64,000 bases of DNA from Candidatus Brockarchaeota archaeon (GCA_017601145.1 JAFNIV010000001.1:39899-103898), one strand, 5' to 3'; counted from the stretch's first letter, positions 1 through 9,281 are shown. The notes: a model not told the origin generated them from the letters alone. Numbers and translations: made by a program.

Positions 1-271
1 CGTTCAATGAACCTACAGCGTTTGTTGCTATAACATAACAATTACTACTTAACTGTTTAGCAGTGTATATGTTTGATCTATAGTTTACTTTATGAGGGGG
101 GAGATTATGCGTTAGGCCATGTCTGCTAATGAAAGCTACGTCTTTGTTTGCAACACGTATCCAATAAACAAGGCTTTTTCCATAAGGAGTACTTATTTCT
201 TCGCTTTCCTCTAACGGAAACAAATCTGAAGTTCCACTTCCTCCAATTATAACTAAAGAGGCTTTTCTCAT
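1..271 (-). CDS. mtnP: S-methyl-5'-thioadenosine phosphorylase, 5' part (cut by window edge)
   Basis: Phosphorolyses methylthioadenosine to adenine and methylthioribose-1-phosphate, a cytosolic purine and methionine salvage step. Only the first 90 codons lie in the window. From the ATG at 271 the translation shows the phosphate-binding IIGGSGTSDLF start, a SRHGLTHNLPPH stretch and ATNAVGSL, all typical of the MTAP/PNP family. It is divergent from the gene at 319 with a 47-bp gap. Family assignment is firm. MTA phosphorylase rather than a related purine nucleoside phosphorylase is likely but cannot be proved from the N-terminal part alone. Confidence 0.85.
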   Translation of the reverse strand, partial: MRKASLVIIGGSGTSDLFPLEESEEISTPYGKSLVYWIRVANKDVAFISRHGLTHNLPPHKVNYRSNIYTAKQLSSNCYVIATNAVGSLN

Positions 272-318
272 AGAGAATAAAAAAAAGAAAAAGTATAAAA
301 AGTTTCTAGCTTCTAGAT
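272..318. promoter_or_regulatory. Divergent promoter between mtnP and the gene at 319
   Basis: A 47-bp A-rich spacer serves two divergent genes. On the plus strand a TATA-like GTATAAAAAG at about 290-299 lies about 24 nt before the TTG at 319. That is the spacing expected if transcription starts at the start codon (leaderless). The minus-strand box is less clear. Confidence 0.5.
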
Positions 319-813
319 TTGAACAAAAGAATGAAGAAAGCTGAAAGAAAGATTGGTAGATTTCAGGTTATGGCACTATTACAAGCAGCACGTTACTACA
401 TTTTGATGAAGGATTTTGAAAAAGCTTTATCGTTTGGTCTTAACAGAGCAATATTTTACGCGTGGGCAAAAAGAACATTAAGAACAGCACCAAGTAAAGT
501 GAGAAGACAAAAAACAAGAGAAGAAGTTCTAGAGGGAAAAAAGGAAACAAGAGAAGAAAAAACATTCTTTCTTGGAAACGAGGAAGCGTATTTGTCAGAG
601 AATGGATGGTTTAAAATAGGAAATCAAGAACAAAAACCTACTGATTTTGAGAAAGAAATAATAGACAAAATTGCAGACACTATGCAATTCGAAGAAGCAT
701 GGAAAGCAGCTATAGATTATTTAAATAAGTTTGACAAAGAAACATTACTAGACCAAAGGAAATTTTTTGAAGAAGTTTATAAGCCAGTAAGAGATAAATT
801 CCCGAACATATAA
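319..813 (+). CDS. Conserved-looking hypothetical protein, 164 aa
   Basis: I do not recognise this protein. It is basic at the N-terminus and helical, with a motif rich in aromatic residues (RYYILMKDFEKALSFGLNRA, residues about 25-44) followed by IFYAWAKR, and an acidic, lysine-rich second half. There are no cysteine pairs, no membrane segment and no signal peptide. The TTG at 319 is preferred because a TATA box sits about 24 nt upstream; the ATG at 331 is the alternative. It stops 3 bp before the convergent flippase gene. Confidence 0.7.
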   Translation: MNKRMKKAERKIGRFQVMALLQAARYYILMKDFEKALSFGLNRAIFYAWAKRTLRTAPSKVRRQKTREEVLEGKKETREEKTFFLGNEEAYLSENGWFKIGNQEQKPTDFEKEIIDKIADTMQFEEAWKAAIDYLNKFDKETLLDQRKFFEEVYKPVRDKFPNI

Positions 814-816
814 ATT

Positions 817-2343
817 CTACTTTAAATTAGCTGAATTAGTAAGAAGAAGAATAGCTCTTCTCGTAAGAACTCTAGTGTTCTTATCTATAAGAAATAAAAC
901 TACGAAATATACAACAGCCCCAACTGCAACTACTGGAAACACACCATACAATACTAAAGATAATTTTTCACTTACCGCACTTTTTGGATACATAAGAATG
1001 AGAACGATAGACATTACTAAGCTTGAAATTATATATTTCATGAATTGACTTTTAGGAAGATTTAACTTTATTAAAGATTTAACTTTTATGAAGTAATAAG
1101 TGGTGAAGATAAAATTCCAAATCAAGTTACTAAATGCTAAGGCAGTAGCAAAAAGCTCGTACTTAGCTTTAAGGTCAACAAGCACTATAGTAATTAAAGC
1201 TAGAGTTAATACATAAAGAAAAGAATTAATAGAATCGATCACTGGAAGCTTAAATAGAATAGAATTGATTAAGTCTTTTGAAAAGGAATTTACACTTTCA
1301 TCAGCTTTTTCTGAGCCCAATAAAACAGAAGTAAAGATGCTTTTATTAGCTCCAATTAAGTTACTTATTGAAAACAAGATAAGAGCATCTCTTGCAACAC
1401 TATACTCTTCTCTTAGAATGCATAAAAGTGGCTCTGATAATATTATTGCCCCAAACATCATCGGTATTCCAAACATGTTTGTTAATGAAATTATATCTTC
1501 GATGTAAGACTTTGAGCTTTCAATACCCTCTTTAAGTACTTTCGGATAAACTGCAAACGATATTGCACCAGCATAACCAACAAGGCTTCCAAAGGTTAAA
1601 GCAGCTTTATAGTATGCTATTGGAATTACTGAGTTACTACCTAATAGATATCCTAAAAATATAACATCCAAAGAAGCAATAAAACCAGGCAATACATTAA
1701 CTAATGGTAACCATGCATTACTTGTCCATTTTTTGATTAAAACGCGATCAAAGTTACCAGACAACATTTTAGGATTCATAACTACAAAGAACATAAACTC
1801 AAGAAGTAAAGCTAACACAATCGCAAGAACAGCACCAAATAAACTCAAATTAAAAATAACTACTAACAATACTCCAAAGAAAAGTTTTATGATCTCAAAT
1901 ATGATAGAAGAAATTACATTAAGAGTTGGATTAAGGCCATAATTTACAGCTTCAGCAGATGTCGTAATAAAATATGCAAAGATCCAAAGAGCGAAAATGT
2001 AGAGGATAAAGTTTGGAATTTCTGTTCTTACGAAGATATTAAGATTAGCTAAAAGTAAAAAGAGAGAAAGAGAAACTAAAGAAACAAAAAAACTTAATTG
2101 TATAGTAGTTCGACCGACTATTTTCTCCCTTCCTGCTTCTCTAGTCGCCCAAAAATTAATTACAGAAGCAGGAATTATGAAATATACAAGTACTGAAGAA
2201 AAGTACTGCCAAGCTCCAAAAATTTCAACAGGAAGTTTTCTAGAAACAAGAGTAATAAAGGCAAAGCCAGTAAAAAGAGCAAAAATTCTAGAAAGAAAGC
2301 TTAAGAGACCTACATACCTTGGTCTAATCTTTTCTTGAACCAA
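817..2343 (-). CDS. Polysaccharide flippase, Wzx/MATE-like membrane protein
   Basis: A 508-aa integral membrane protein with roughly 12-14 hydrophobic helices spread over its whole length. The N-terminal pattern (helix 1 followed by a VSRKLPVEIFGAWQYF loop) is that of polysaccharide biosynthesis flippases. Such proteins move lipid-linked sugars across the membrane, and a lipid-linked glycan is also needed by the AglB oligosaccharyltransferase at 54.4 kb; that link is inference. The start is TTG, 8 nt after the DUF763 stop, so the two are probably co-transcribed. No glycosyltransferases are adjacent. Confidence 0.8.
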   Translation of the reverse strand: MVQEKIRPRYVGLLSFLSRIFALFTGFAFITLVSRKLPVEIFGAWQYFSSVLVYFIIPASVINFWATREAGREKIVGRTTIQLSFFVSLVSLSLFLLLANLNIFVRTEIPNFILYIFALWIFAYFITTSAEAVNYGLNPTLNVISSIIFEIIKLFFGVLLVVIFNLSLFGAVLAIVLALLLEFMFFVVMNPKMLSGNFDRVLIKKWTSNAWLPLVNVLPGFIASLDVIFLGYLLGSNSVIPIAYYKAALTFGSLVGYAGAISFAVYPKVLKEGIESSKSYIEDIISLTNMFGIPMMFGAIILSEPLLCILREEYSVARDALILFSISNLIGANKSIFTSVLLGSEKADESVNSFSKDLINSILFKLPVIDSINSFLYVLTLALITIVLVDLKAKYELFATALAFSNLIWNFIFTTYYFIKVKSLIKLNLPKSQFMKYIISSLVMSIVLILMYPKSAVSEKLSLVLYGVFPVVAVGAVVYFVVLFLIDKNTRVLTRRAILLLTNSANLK

Positions 2344-2351
2344 TTACTTTG

Positions 2352-3476
2352 TCACTGTGGAAAATTTTTATCCATAAAAATGCTAAGTCGCCTTAGAGCA
2401 ACTATTTTGTTTTTGTCCCCTATTTTAGCGTGTTCAATCGCAAACTTTAAGAGGTCTATTGCTTCGTCCATTTTCTTTCTGTCAACAGGATATGGAACGC
2501 CATCTTTTCCTCCAAAAGCAAAAGAATACCTTATTGGGTCTCTTTTACTCACTTCTGCATCAAAAATTATTTCAGAGACTAAAGCAAGAGCCTTTACTGT
2601 AGCAGGACCAATTCCTTGAATTGCTAATAGCTGCTCGAAATTTGAAGGCTTTGTTTCATATGCTACCTTAAGAGCATCCCAGTTTATGTTTTTCTCTAAG
2701 ACAATTTTGCAATGCTTTATACTCTTAAATGAATGATCTATAAATGAAGTTAAAGTTGTTTGTTTTGAATCTTCTATCAGCGAGAGATATTTTCTTAAAT
2801 TACTAATAGGTTCACTTGCTATTTCAACAGAAACTTTTCTAGCTTCTTCGCTTTCATACGCAACCATGTTCATAACATTACTAACAACTCTATCGCCAAT
2901 TACTCCAGAATGAGGCTCTACTACAAAGCTTTTTACATTACCGCTAAACCAATGATAACGCCTTGCGGATTTTAAATCTATATTCATTCCTTGCTGAATT
3001 ACTGCCCATTTGCCGCTTCTCGTGAAGAAGAACATATGATGATAAATATTGTAGCCAGCTTGAATTGCAGAGGTATCAACTTTTGCAACAAGTCTTGACG
3101 CATACTTAAGTTCTTTCGGATCAGCGTCGTAATTTTTTTCACATAGCTGATCTATTTCATTCAAAGTTGATCTTGATCTTTTACCTTTCCCACCTGCAGC
3201 CCTTATACCGAGATCATTTTTATTGAAAACATGTTTTAAAACAGCTGATGTAACGGTCGTTGAACCGCTACTATCCCAATCATAACCAAGGACATTAGAA
3301 ACTGCTTGAAACCAAATCGGATCAGAGAGTCTCCTTAAGATTTCAATTTCACCAAACTCTAAGTAAATTACTTGAAATATACCTTCGGCTAACTTAAGCA
3401 TCCTACTTACCAACCAAGGGGGGGCTTTCCCTCCATGAAGCCTTAAGTCAAAGGTTCCAGATACCGACAAGAGCAA
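2352..3476 (-). CDS. DUF763 family protein
   Basis: A 374-aa protein that opens with the family hallmark SGTFDLRLHGGKAPPWL and has an internal WFQAVSNVLGYDWDSSG block. Near residues 295-315 LLAIQGIGPATVKALAL resembles a helix-hairpin-helix DNA-binding motif. DUF763 proteins occur in archaea and thermophilic bacteria; their biochemical role is not established to my knowledge, though the HhH-like segment suggests nucleic acid. The start is TTG at 3476 (TTG at 3470 is an alternative), with a TTTATT box about 27 nt upstream. Gene length matches the family. Confidence 0.8.
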   Translation of the reverse strand: MLLSVSGTFDLRLHGGKAPPWLVSRMLKLAEGIFQVIYLEFGEIEILRRLSDPIWFQAVSNVLGYDWDSSGSTTVTSAVLKHVFNKNDLGIRAAGGKGKRSRSTLNEIDQLCEKNYDADPKELKYASRLVAKVDTSAIQAGYNIYHHMFFFTRSGKWAVIQQGMNIDLKSARRYHWFSGNVKSFVVEPHSGVIGDRVVSNVMNMVAYESEEARKVSVEIASEPISNLRKYLSLIEDSKQTTLTSFIDHSFKSIKHCKIVLEKNINWDALKVAYETKPSNFEQLLAIQGIGPATVKALALVSEIIFDAEVSKRDPIRYSFAFGGKDGVPYPVDRKKMDEAIDLLKFAIEHAKIGDKNKIVALRRLSIFMDKNFPQ

Positions 3477-3580
3477 TAACTATAGCAAAAGCCAAAATAA
3501 AAAGATTTCTGAATAAGAGATTTACATTACAAACTAAAACCTTAAATAAGAAACTTTTTCCCAAAAACGTACCACTCGAA

Positions 3581-5758
3581 GTGATGGATTCTAATAAAAG
3601 CTTAGAAATACTTATGGAAAAGCTTGAAGAAAAAGAAAAAAGTCTAGTAAAGAAAATAGTAGAACCTGAAGAAGCTATATTATCAGTTGCAAAAGGAAAC
3701 TTAGATGAAGAGGGCAATTACTCTGAATATTTACTTGTAGTAACAGGAAAGAGAATAGTAAAACTTGGCATGGATGGTAAAATCCAAAAAGAAATGAGCA
3801 TTCAAAAAATAATGCAGGTTAACTTTAACGATTATCTTGGAAATAGTGAACTCATATTAGTTGTTGATGGAAAAGAAATACCAATAGCAAGGTTTTCAAG
3901 AGAAAAAATAGAAGAATTTAGGCATGCTGCTGGAGTTATATCTGCTTTACTTCAATATAAAGAGCAAAAAGAAATAGAATTCAAATTTCCTTTGGAAATA
4001 AACAACAAAAGGAAGACGAGCGCTATGCTTTGGCTTATGTCATATTTAAAACCCTATTGGTACTTAGCAGCGATAGGATTAATTTTATCTATAGCGATTA
4101 CCGGCCTTAATTTAGCACCTCCATCGTTGCTAAAAACCCTTATTGATCAGGTTGTAATAAAAAAGGATGAAAATGAATTACAAAAATTAACATTTATTTT
4201 AATATCAATATATGCAATAAGTACATTACTTGGAATAGTTCAGAATTACTCACTTTCATTATTAAGCCAGAAATTAGTTTATAGCATGAGAAAGGACCTT
4301 TACGCACATGTACAAGAACTTTCAATGTCTTTTTATGATAAAATGAGTACAGGAAGAGTGATATCTAGGATAACGGATGATATTAGCAGGGTTCAATGGT
4401 TTTTAGTTTGGGGAATACCAAGCTTGGTTATAAATGTTCTATCTATAATTGGAATAGGAATGATAATATTTACTATGGACTATAGATTATCACTTTTTGC
4501 ACTTTTGCCCTTCCCACTTATAATCATTGGATTACCAAGATTTAGATCAAGAGCAAGAATTGTTTATCACAAGGCTTGGAGAAAATGGGCAGACTTAAGT
4601 TCTTTACTTGTAGATACAATACCAGGAATATCTATTGTAAAGTCCTTCGTAAAGGAAAGAGAGGAAGTCAATAGATTAGTTGAAAAAATGAACGAAGTTG
4701 TAGGAGCAAACATGGATACGACTAAGCTTCACTTAGGATTTTTCCCATTGCTTGGATTCGTTAGTTCTGCAGGTGCAGCCATAGTATGGTACGTTGGAGG
4801 ATTGCATGTAATAAAGGGGGACATATCTCCAGGAACATTGGTTGCATTCGTTAGCTATATGTGGATGTTCTATGGCCCAATTCAAACTATGACAAACTTA
4901 GCGGAGCCACTTCAACAAGCAATAACCTCTGGAGAAAGAGTTCTAGAAATTTTGAGAGTAGATCCTGTAATAAAGGATGCACCAGATGCTGTAGACTTCG
5001 AAATAAAAGGAAACATAAAATTTGAACATGTTACTTTTGGTTATGAACCGTTTATTCCAGTTCTAAAAGATATAAACTTTGAGGTAAAAGCGGGAAAGAC
5101 GTTAGGAATAGTAGGACAAAGCGGATCCGGAAAAACTACGGTAACTAAATTGCTGTTAAGGTTCTATGATGTAAATGAGGGAAGGATCTTAATAGACGGA
5201 GTAGACATTAGAAAAATTAAAATAGAAAGATTAAGAAAAAGCATAGGGATAGTTTCTCAAGATCCATTTCTCTTCGATAATTCTATACTATTTAACATAA
5301 CTTATGGTCTAGAAAAAGTAGACCCGAAAAAAGTAATAGCGGCTGCAAAAGCAGCAAACATACACGAGGAGATTATGAATTTTCAGCTAGCTTACGATTC
5401 ACCTACTGGGGAGAGAGGCTCAAGACTCTCTGGAGGAGAAAGACAAAGAGTAGCAATAGCAAGAGCGATAATTCTGGAACCGAAAATTCTTATAATGGAT
5501 GAAGCAACATCCTCTGTAGATACCTTAGCTGAAAGAAAAATACAAGAAGCTTTAGATAACATTTCAAGGGAAAGAACTATAATAGCAATCGCGCATCGAC
5601 TTTCTACACTTCAAAGATCTGATAAAATAATAGTAATTGAAAAAGGCAGGATTGTAGAAGAAGGAACACATGAAGAATTACTAAAGAAAAACGGATTATA
5701 TGCAAAAATATACAAAGCCCAATTTACAGAAGGTGAAAAGCAAGTTGCCACCGCTTGA
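3581..5758 (+). CDS. ABC exporter with N-terminal PH-like domain
   Basis: A 725-aa half-transporter of the MsbA/Mdl type. Residues 1-140 form a soluble domain (VVTGKRIVKLGMDGK, beta-strand rich) that resembles a bacterial PH-like domain. About six transmembrane helices follow (150-430), then an ATPase domain with Walker A GQSGSGKTT near 511, signature LSGGERQR near 616, Walker B ILIMDEATSSVD near 640 and the H-loop AHRLST near 670. It is expected to work as a homodimer in the membrane; the substrate is unknown. It starts GTG ATG, either of which is possible, and overlaps the DUF1854 gene. Confidence 0.88.
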   Translation: MMDSNKSLEILMEKLEEKEKSLVKKIVEPEEAILSVAKGNLDEEGNYSEYLLVVTGKRIVKLGMDGKIQKEMSIQKIMQVNFNDYLGNSELILVVDGKEIPIARFSREKIEEFRHAAGVISALLQYKEQKEIEFKFPLEINNKRKTSAMLWLMSYLKPYWYLAAIGLILSIAITGLNLAPPSLLKTLIDQVVIKKDENELQKLTFILISIYAISTLLGIVQNYSLSLLSQKLVYSMRKDLYAHVQELSMSFYDKMSTGRVISRITDDISRVQWFLVWGIPSLVINVLSIIGIGMIIFTMDYRLSLFALLPFPLIIIGLPRFRSRARIVYHKAWRKWADLSSLLVDTIPGISIVKSFVKEREEVNRLVEKMNEVVGANMDTTKLHLGFFPLLGFVSSAGAAIVWYVGGLHVIKGDISPGTLVAFVSYMWMFYGPIQTMTNLAEPLQQAITSGERVLEILRVDPVIKDAPDAVDFEIKGNIKFEHVTFGYEPFIPVLKDINFEVKAGKTLGIVGQSGSGKTTVTKLLLRFYDVNEGRILIDGVDIRKIKIERLRKSIGIVSQDPFLFDNSILFNITYGLEKVDPKKVIAAAKAANIHEEIMNFQLAYDSPTGERGSRLSGGERQRVAIARAIILEPKILIMDEATSSVDTLAERKIQEALDNISRERTIIAIAHRLSTLQRSDKIIVIEKGRIVEEGTHEELLKKNGLYAKIYKAQFTEGEKQVATA

Positions 5759-6251
5759 AGACTTCTTAAAGAAAACGTGGGTTATTAAAAAAGAAGACGT
5801 AAAAATTCTTAGAGGTGAAAAGGCAAATACTGTTAAACTAGTAAGTAAAAATGGAGATATTTTTGAAGTAATACCCAAAAAACCATTTCCAATAAGCTAT
5901 CCTTATTTTCTAATATTTGTTGATACGCAAGGTAACGAAATACTTATGATAGAAGACTATAGAAAAATAGATAAAGAATCCAAGAAAATTTTGGAGGAGA
6001 TTCTGGACAAGCTTTACTTTATGCCAAGAATAAAAAAAGTAAAAAAATTAGAGACAAGCGGAGATGAGTTTGTATGGGTTGTAGAAACAGACAGAGGTCA
6101 ACGAGAGTTTAGGACGAGAGGAAGGCGAAGTATAAGTAGGGTGGGAGAAGACAAAATTGTGATAATCGATACAAACGATAATGTTTATGTAGCAGAAGAG
6201 TTGTACAAGATGGATAAAAAAAGTGTAGAACTTCTTGAGTCCGTGACATAG
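5733..6251 (+). CDS. DUF1854 protein, partner of the ABC exporter
   Basis: A small soluble protein of about 172 aa. KKPFPISYPYFLIFVDTQG, the MPRIKKVKKL block and VVETDRGQREF followed by a DTNDNVYVAEEL strand match DUF1854, a family usually encoded next to ABC exporters of the preceding type. I chose the GTG at 5733, which overlaps the exporter by 26 nt and follows AGAAG; an in-frame ATG at 5700 would force a much longer overlap and a non-homologous leader. The overlap implies translational coupling. It probably modulates the exporter, but the mechanism is unknown. Confidence 0.8.
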   Translation: MKSKLPPLEDFLKKTWVIKKEDVKILRGEKANTVKLVSKNGDIFEVIPKKPFPISYPYFLIFVDTQGNEILMIEDYRKIDKESKKILEEILDKLYFMPRIKKVKKLETSGDEFVWVVETDRGQREFRTRGRRSISRVGEDKIVIIDTNDNVYVAEELYKMDKKSVELLESVT

Positions 6252-6654
6252 TCTATACCACATCCATTTTTGTCCATAATCATTTACATCCTTATTTTTG
6301 GATATTTTGTCTGGTGAAGTGGATTTTTGAGGTTGTTTAAGCTTCTTGAGGATAAACCAGTGTAGGAGCCTTTATTTTATTCATAACTTCGAAAGGATAC
6401 TTAACACTTCCAACGAGTAAAGTCTAGAGATTTTCGATTCTTCAAGGTTAAGCCTTTCATCACATCGAGTTCGAAGTTATCAAGGGCTTCATAGACTAGA
6501 CATATAGCGCACAAGTCATGCTTCATGAGCAGCTCGTTCAAGAAAACAAAAAGCATGTATATGAAAAAACTATTTAAGCTTTTCAGCAATTTATCTCATG
6601 GTTAAAACAGCAGGCTTTACTTGCGAACTTCTTGTAAAGATCGCTTAAAAGAAG
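6252..6654. other. Gap with possible gene remnants, no intact gene
   Basis: No complete gene is visible. On the minus strand 6401-6589 stays open (ELLMKHDLCAICLVYEALDN and on) and, after a frame change near 6400, continues to a stop at 6337 (VMNKIKAPTLVYPQEA). That looks like a decayed reading frame of unknown family. On the plus strand an ATG at 6600, about 25-30 nt after a CTATTTAAG box, begins MVKTAGFTCELLVKIA and then hits a stop. Both are weak and neither matches a family I can name. Confidence 0.3.
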
Positions 6655-8082
6655 CTAATCATAAAACAAGTTTTTTATCCACCATTCTCTTCCAAAAAGA
6701 AGCCTAACAAAAACTTTTTTCCTATCTTCTGAAGATATAGCATAGTTTACTAAGGCAGTATTCTTTAATATCTTAAACGATTTAAATGAACTTATTACTT
6801 CTTGAGGCAAGCTACTTAGAAATTCATCACTTGAAACTATGGAGTTGAGCATGTCTGAAAATGTAGTTAGAGACCTCTTCTTCAGTACATACCACCTTTC
6901 ATCTTTTATAAAAGGGCCAAAAAGCGTATCTTTATCATTGAGGTGTTTTTTGATAAATTTCTCTGCATTTTCGTAGTCATACGTTTTTGGGCCTAGTTGT
7001 TCTTTAGCTTCTATTTTATCGCTTTCCAGAACAAAAAGAAATAAAAGCTCTTCAGATTCATCGCTCCAAGCATCGCTTTTTATGATGTTAAAGTTGTTTT
7101 GTCTTGCTTTATTCTCAATACGCTTTAATATACGCTTAATTTGCCCCCAAAAAACGTCTGGAGGAGCTTTCCAAGGTTTCACTAAAATACCGTACACCTT
7201 TAAAGCTCCAGAGGAGACTACGTCGGTAATCGCTTCTAAAGAGGGTTCTTGAGGAACTTCTAGTTGAAAGTAACTTAAAGAAGGTCTCCTTAAAAAAGAT
7301 CTGCAGGCCCAAGAAAACTTCCAGAAATTTTCTTTTGTCACTGCAGCAGCCACGTTTCTCTCAGGATCGATGGGGTCAATAACTACAAACTCAGAATTAA
7401 AGACATCTGTAGGTGTCTTATTTAGTTGAACAACTTTTTTTGTAGGATCAATGATTAATGGAAGTTTTATTTCAGAAAAAGCCTTAACAGTTTCTAGGAA
7501 CCCACCATAATTGTAAACTAGAAGTTCACATAAAAAACCACTAAAACCACCAACTTTTATCTCAGCGCCATAAGCGCCTATGCTCTTAAGAAAAACCTTT
7601 AGGAGTCTAGCGCTATCTTTTAACTTATCATTAAACTTACTTTTTACAAATTTTGTGTGATAAACAGATCTATCCGTAGCAGAAAGCCAATTTGGAGGTT
7701 CAACCTTGTAACAAGGAACAACATCAACATCCATAAAGTCAAAATTTATTGTCACGTATGGATGTTCAGCATACCTTAACAAGCATCTTTCTTTTCCATA
7801 CTTTGAGATTACCGAACTAATCGTTATTTTTCCGATTTCGTTTTTGCTGTAATCTTTCGGAAACAAAATAAAAATATCAGCATCTATATCCTTTGAAGTC
7901 CATGTATCCTTTGCTATCGAGCCTTCAAGTTCTACTTCAATTCTTTGATCTATCTTCCAAAAAACTTCCTTTAAATTCTTAATCACTTTTTCTACAGTTT
8001 GGTTTACTTTTTCTCTTAAGTCTTCATCAGGTTTTATTAATTTTAAGGCTTGCTCCATTACAGAAGAAAGAACCTCGCTCAT
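6655..8082 (-). CDS. cca: CCA-adding enzyme (archaeal class I tRNA nucleotidyltransferase)
   Basis: Adds or repairs the 3' CCA of tRNAs. The 475-aa length is normal for the archaeal enzyme. The nucleotidyltransferase signature is clear: EGSIAKDTW at residues 53-61, then the metal-binding pair D67 and D69 in DIDADIF, and a DFMDVDVVPCY strand carrying the third acidic cluster. The start ATG overlaps the stop of thpR (ATGA) and is preceded by GAGGTAGGT, a good ribosome site inside thpR. The two therefore form a translationally coupled pair for tRNA 3'-end work. Confidence 0.95.
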   Translation of the reverse strand: MSEVLSSVMEQALKLIKPDEDLREKVNQTVEKVIKNLKEVFWKIDQRIEVELEGSIAKDTWTSKDIDADIFILFPKDYSKNEIGKITISSVISKYGKERCLLRYAEHPYVTINFDFMDVDVVPCYKVEPPNWLSATDRSVYHTKFVKSKFNDKLKDSARLLKVFLKSIGAYGAEIKVGGFSGFLCELLVYNYGGFLETVKAFSEIKLPLIIDPTKKVVQLNKTPTDVFNSEFVVIDPIDPERNVAAAVTKENFWKFSWACRSFLRRPSLSYFQLEVPQEPSLEAITDVVSSGALKVYGILVKPWKAPPDVFWGQIKRILKRIENKARQNNFNIIKSDAWSDESEELLFLFVLESDKIEAKEQLGPKTYDYENAEKFIKKHLNDKDTLFGPFIKDERWYVLKKRSLTTFSDMLNSIVSSDEFLSSLPQEVISSFKSFKILKNTALVNYAISSEDRKKVFVRLLFGREWWIKNLFYD

Positions 8083-8630
8083 TTTTTACCTACCTCACAT
8101 AAAGTTTCATAAATTGGGCCATTGTAAGTTAAGGTACTTTTCTTTAGCCTTATAGGAGAAATAAGCACTTCTCCAAAGTCAACATTAGCTAGTTCAGCTA
8201 ACTTAACTACTAATTTACCTTTATTTCTTGGAGACCTTACTCTTGCTATTGTTAGATGAGGCTCAAACCTTTTATCTATTTTAATTCCAATTTTTTCTAA
8301 AAAAGGCCATATCTTTTTTGCATTTTCTCTAAGTAACTCAGCACCATCAGAAACTCCAATCCATATTACTCTTGGATTATTGCTTGAAGGAAAAGAACCT
8401 ATTCCACTTAGCCTAATTTTTGTGCTTGTCTTGTCAAACGTACCTAAAAACTTACATATTTCATTTTTCTGAATCTCGTTAATTTCTCCTAAGAAAGCCA
8501 AACTAAAATGAAAGTTATATTCTTCAACTAATTTAACATCGCATCCTATTGAAACTATTTCTTCCTGTACTTCTTTTATTTTTCTAATAACAGATTCATT
8601 TTCGAGGTCCATGGATACAAAGGCTCGCAA
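8079..8630 (-). CDS. thpR: RNA 2',3'-cyclic phosphodiesterase / 2'-5' RNA ligase
   Basis: A 183-aa 2H phosphoesterase. Both catalytic HxT/S motifs are present: HFS at residues 41-43 in NFHFSLAFLGEI, and HLT at 125-127 in EPHLTIAR. These enzymes hydrolyse 2',3'-cyclic phosphates on RNA and can join tRNA halves in vitro; the in vivo role in archaea is unsettled. It is first in a two-gene operon with cca and divergent from the kinase at 8703. A role in tRNA processing fits the context, given several intron-bearing tRNAs in this genome, but that is inference. Confidence 0.92.
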   Translation of the reverse strand: MRAFVSMDLENESVIRKIKEVQEEIVSIGCDVKLVEEYNFHFSLAFLGEINEIQKNEICKFLGTFDKTSTKIRLSGIGSFPSSNNPRVIWIGVSDGAELLRENAKKIWPFLEKIGIKIDKRFEPHLTIARVRSPRNKGKLVVKLAELANVDFGEVLISPIRLKKSTLTYNGPIYETLCEVGKK

Positions 8631-8702
8631 CTTTAATCTCTTAAACTGAAAAAGCCAACATTTAAATTGTTTTCTTTGAGTTAATAGCTTTAGAAAGCAA
8701 AA

Positions 8703-9281
8703 ATGATGGATAAAACACTTATAGTAGTAACAGGACTTCCTGGTGCAGGAAAGTCTACAGTATCAAATCTTATAATGGAGGAGTATAATCTTCCAGTAAT
8801 TTCTATGGGAGATTGCGTTAGAGAAGAGGCAAGGAAAAGAGGAATAAAGGAGGATGCAAAATCAATGCAAGAGTTCATCGTAGAACTTAGAAGGAAGTAT
8901 GGTCCTGGAATTGTAGCAGAATTAACAACAAAGAAAATTGAAAAACTAAATCAAAAATTCATTGTTGTAGACGGGCTTAGAAGCAAAGAAGAACTTGAAA
9001 TCTTTAAAAGAAATTTCAAAAGAATTCTTCTATTAGTTATAGTTGCTAGTATAGAAAAGAGATTAAAAAGACTTTTGATGAGGCATAGAGTAGACGACCC
9101 TAAAACTTTAGAAGAACTGAAAGCAAGAGATGAAGTTGAACTAAACATTGGCTTAAGAGAAGTAACAAACGATAACAACAGTATAAGAATAGAAAACGAG
9201 GGAGATTTGCAGGAACTAAAACAAAATGTGAGAGAAATAATGGAAAAACTTGAGATACAAAAAATGCAAACTGAAGTATAG
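8703..9281 (+). CDS. UPF0200 / adenylate-kinase-like P-loop kinase
   Basis: A 192-aa P-loop protein. The Walker A motif GLPGAGKST sits at residues 11-19, followed by ISMGDCVREEARKRG, the NMP-binding type pattern of UPF0200, and FIVVDGLRS, a Walker B-like strand. The family is distantly related to adenylate and dephospho-CoA kinases; its substrate is not established here. It is monocistronic, divergent from thpR, with overlapping promoters in a 72-bp gap. ATG ATG at 8703-8708 leaves a one-codon ambiguity in the start. Confidence 0.8.
   Translation: MMDKTLIVVTGLPGAGKSTVSNLIMEEYNLPVISMGDCVREEARKRGIKEDAKSMQEFIVELRRKYGPGIVAELTTKKIEKLNQKFIVVDGLRSKEELEIFKRNFKRILLLVIVASIEKRLKRLLMRHRVDDPKTLEELKARDEVELNIGLREVTNDNNSIRIENEGDLQELKQNVREIMEKLEIQKMQTEV

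Noticed and set aside
5700-6251. ATG 5700 as start of the DUF1854 protein
   Set aside because: It would overlap the exporter by 59 nt and add a leader with no family similarity; GTG 5733 fits better.
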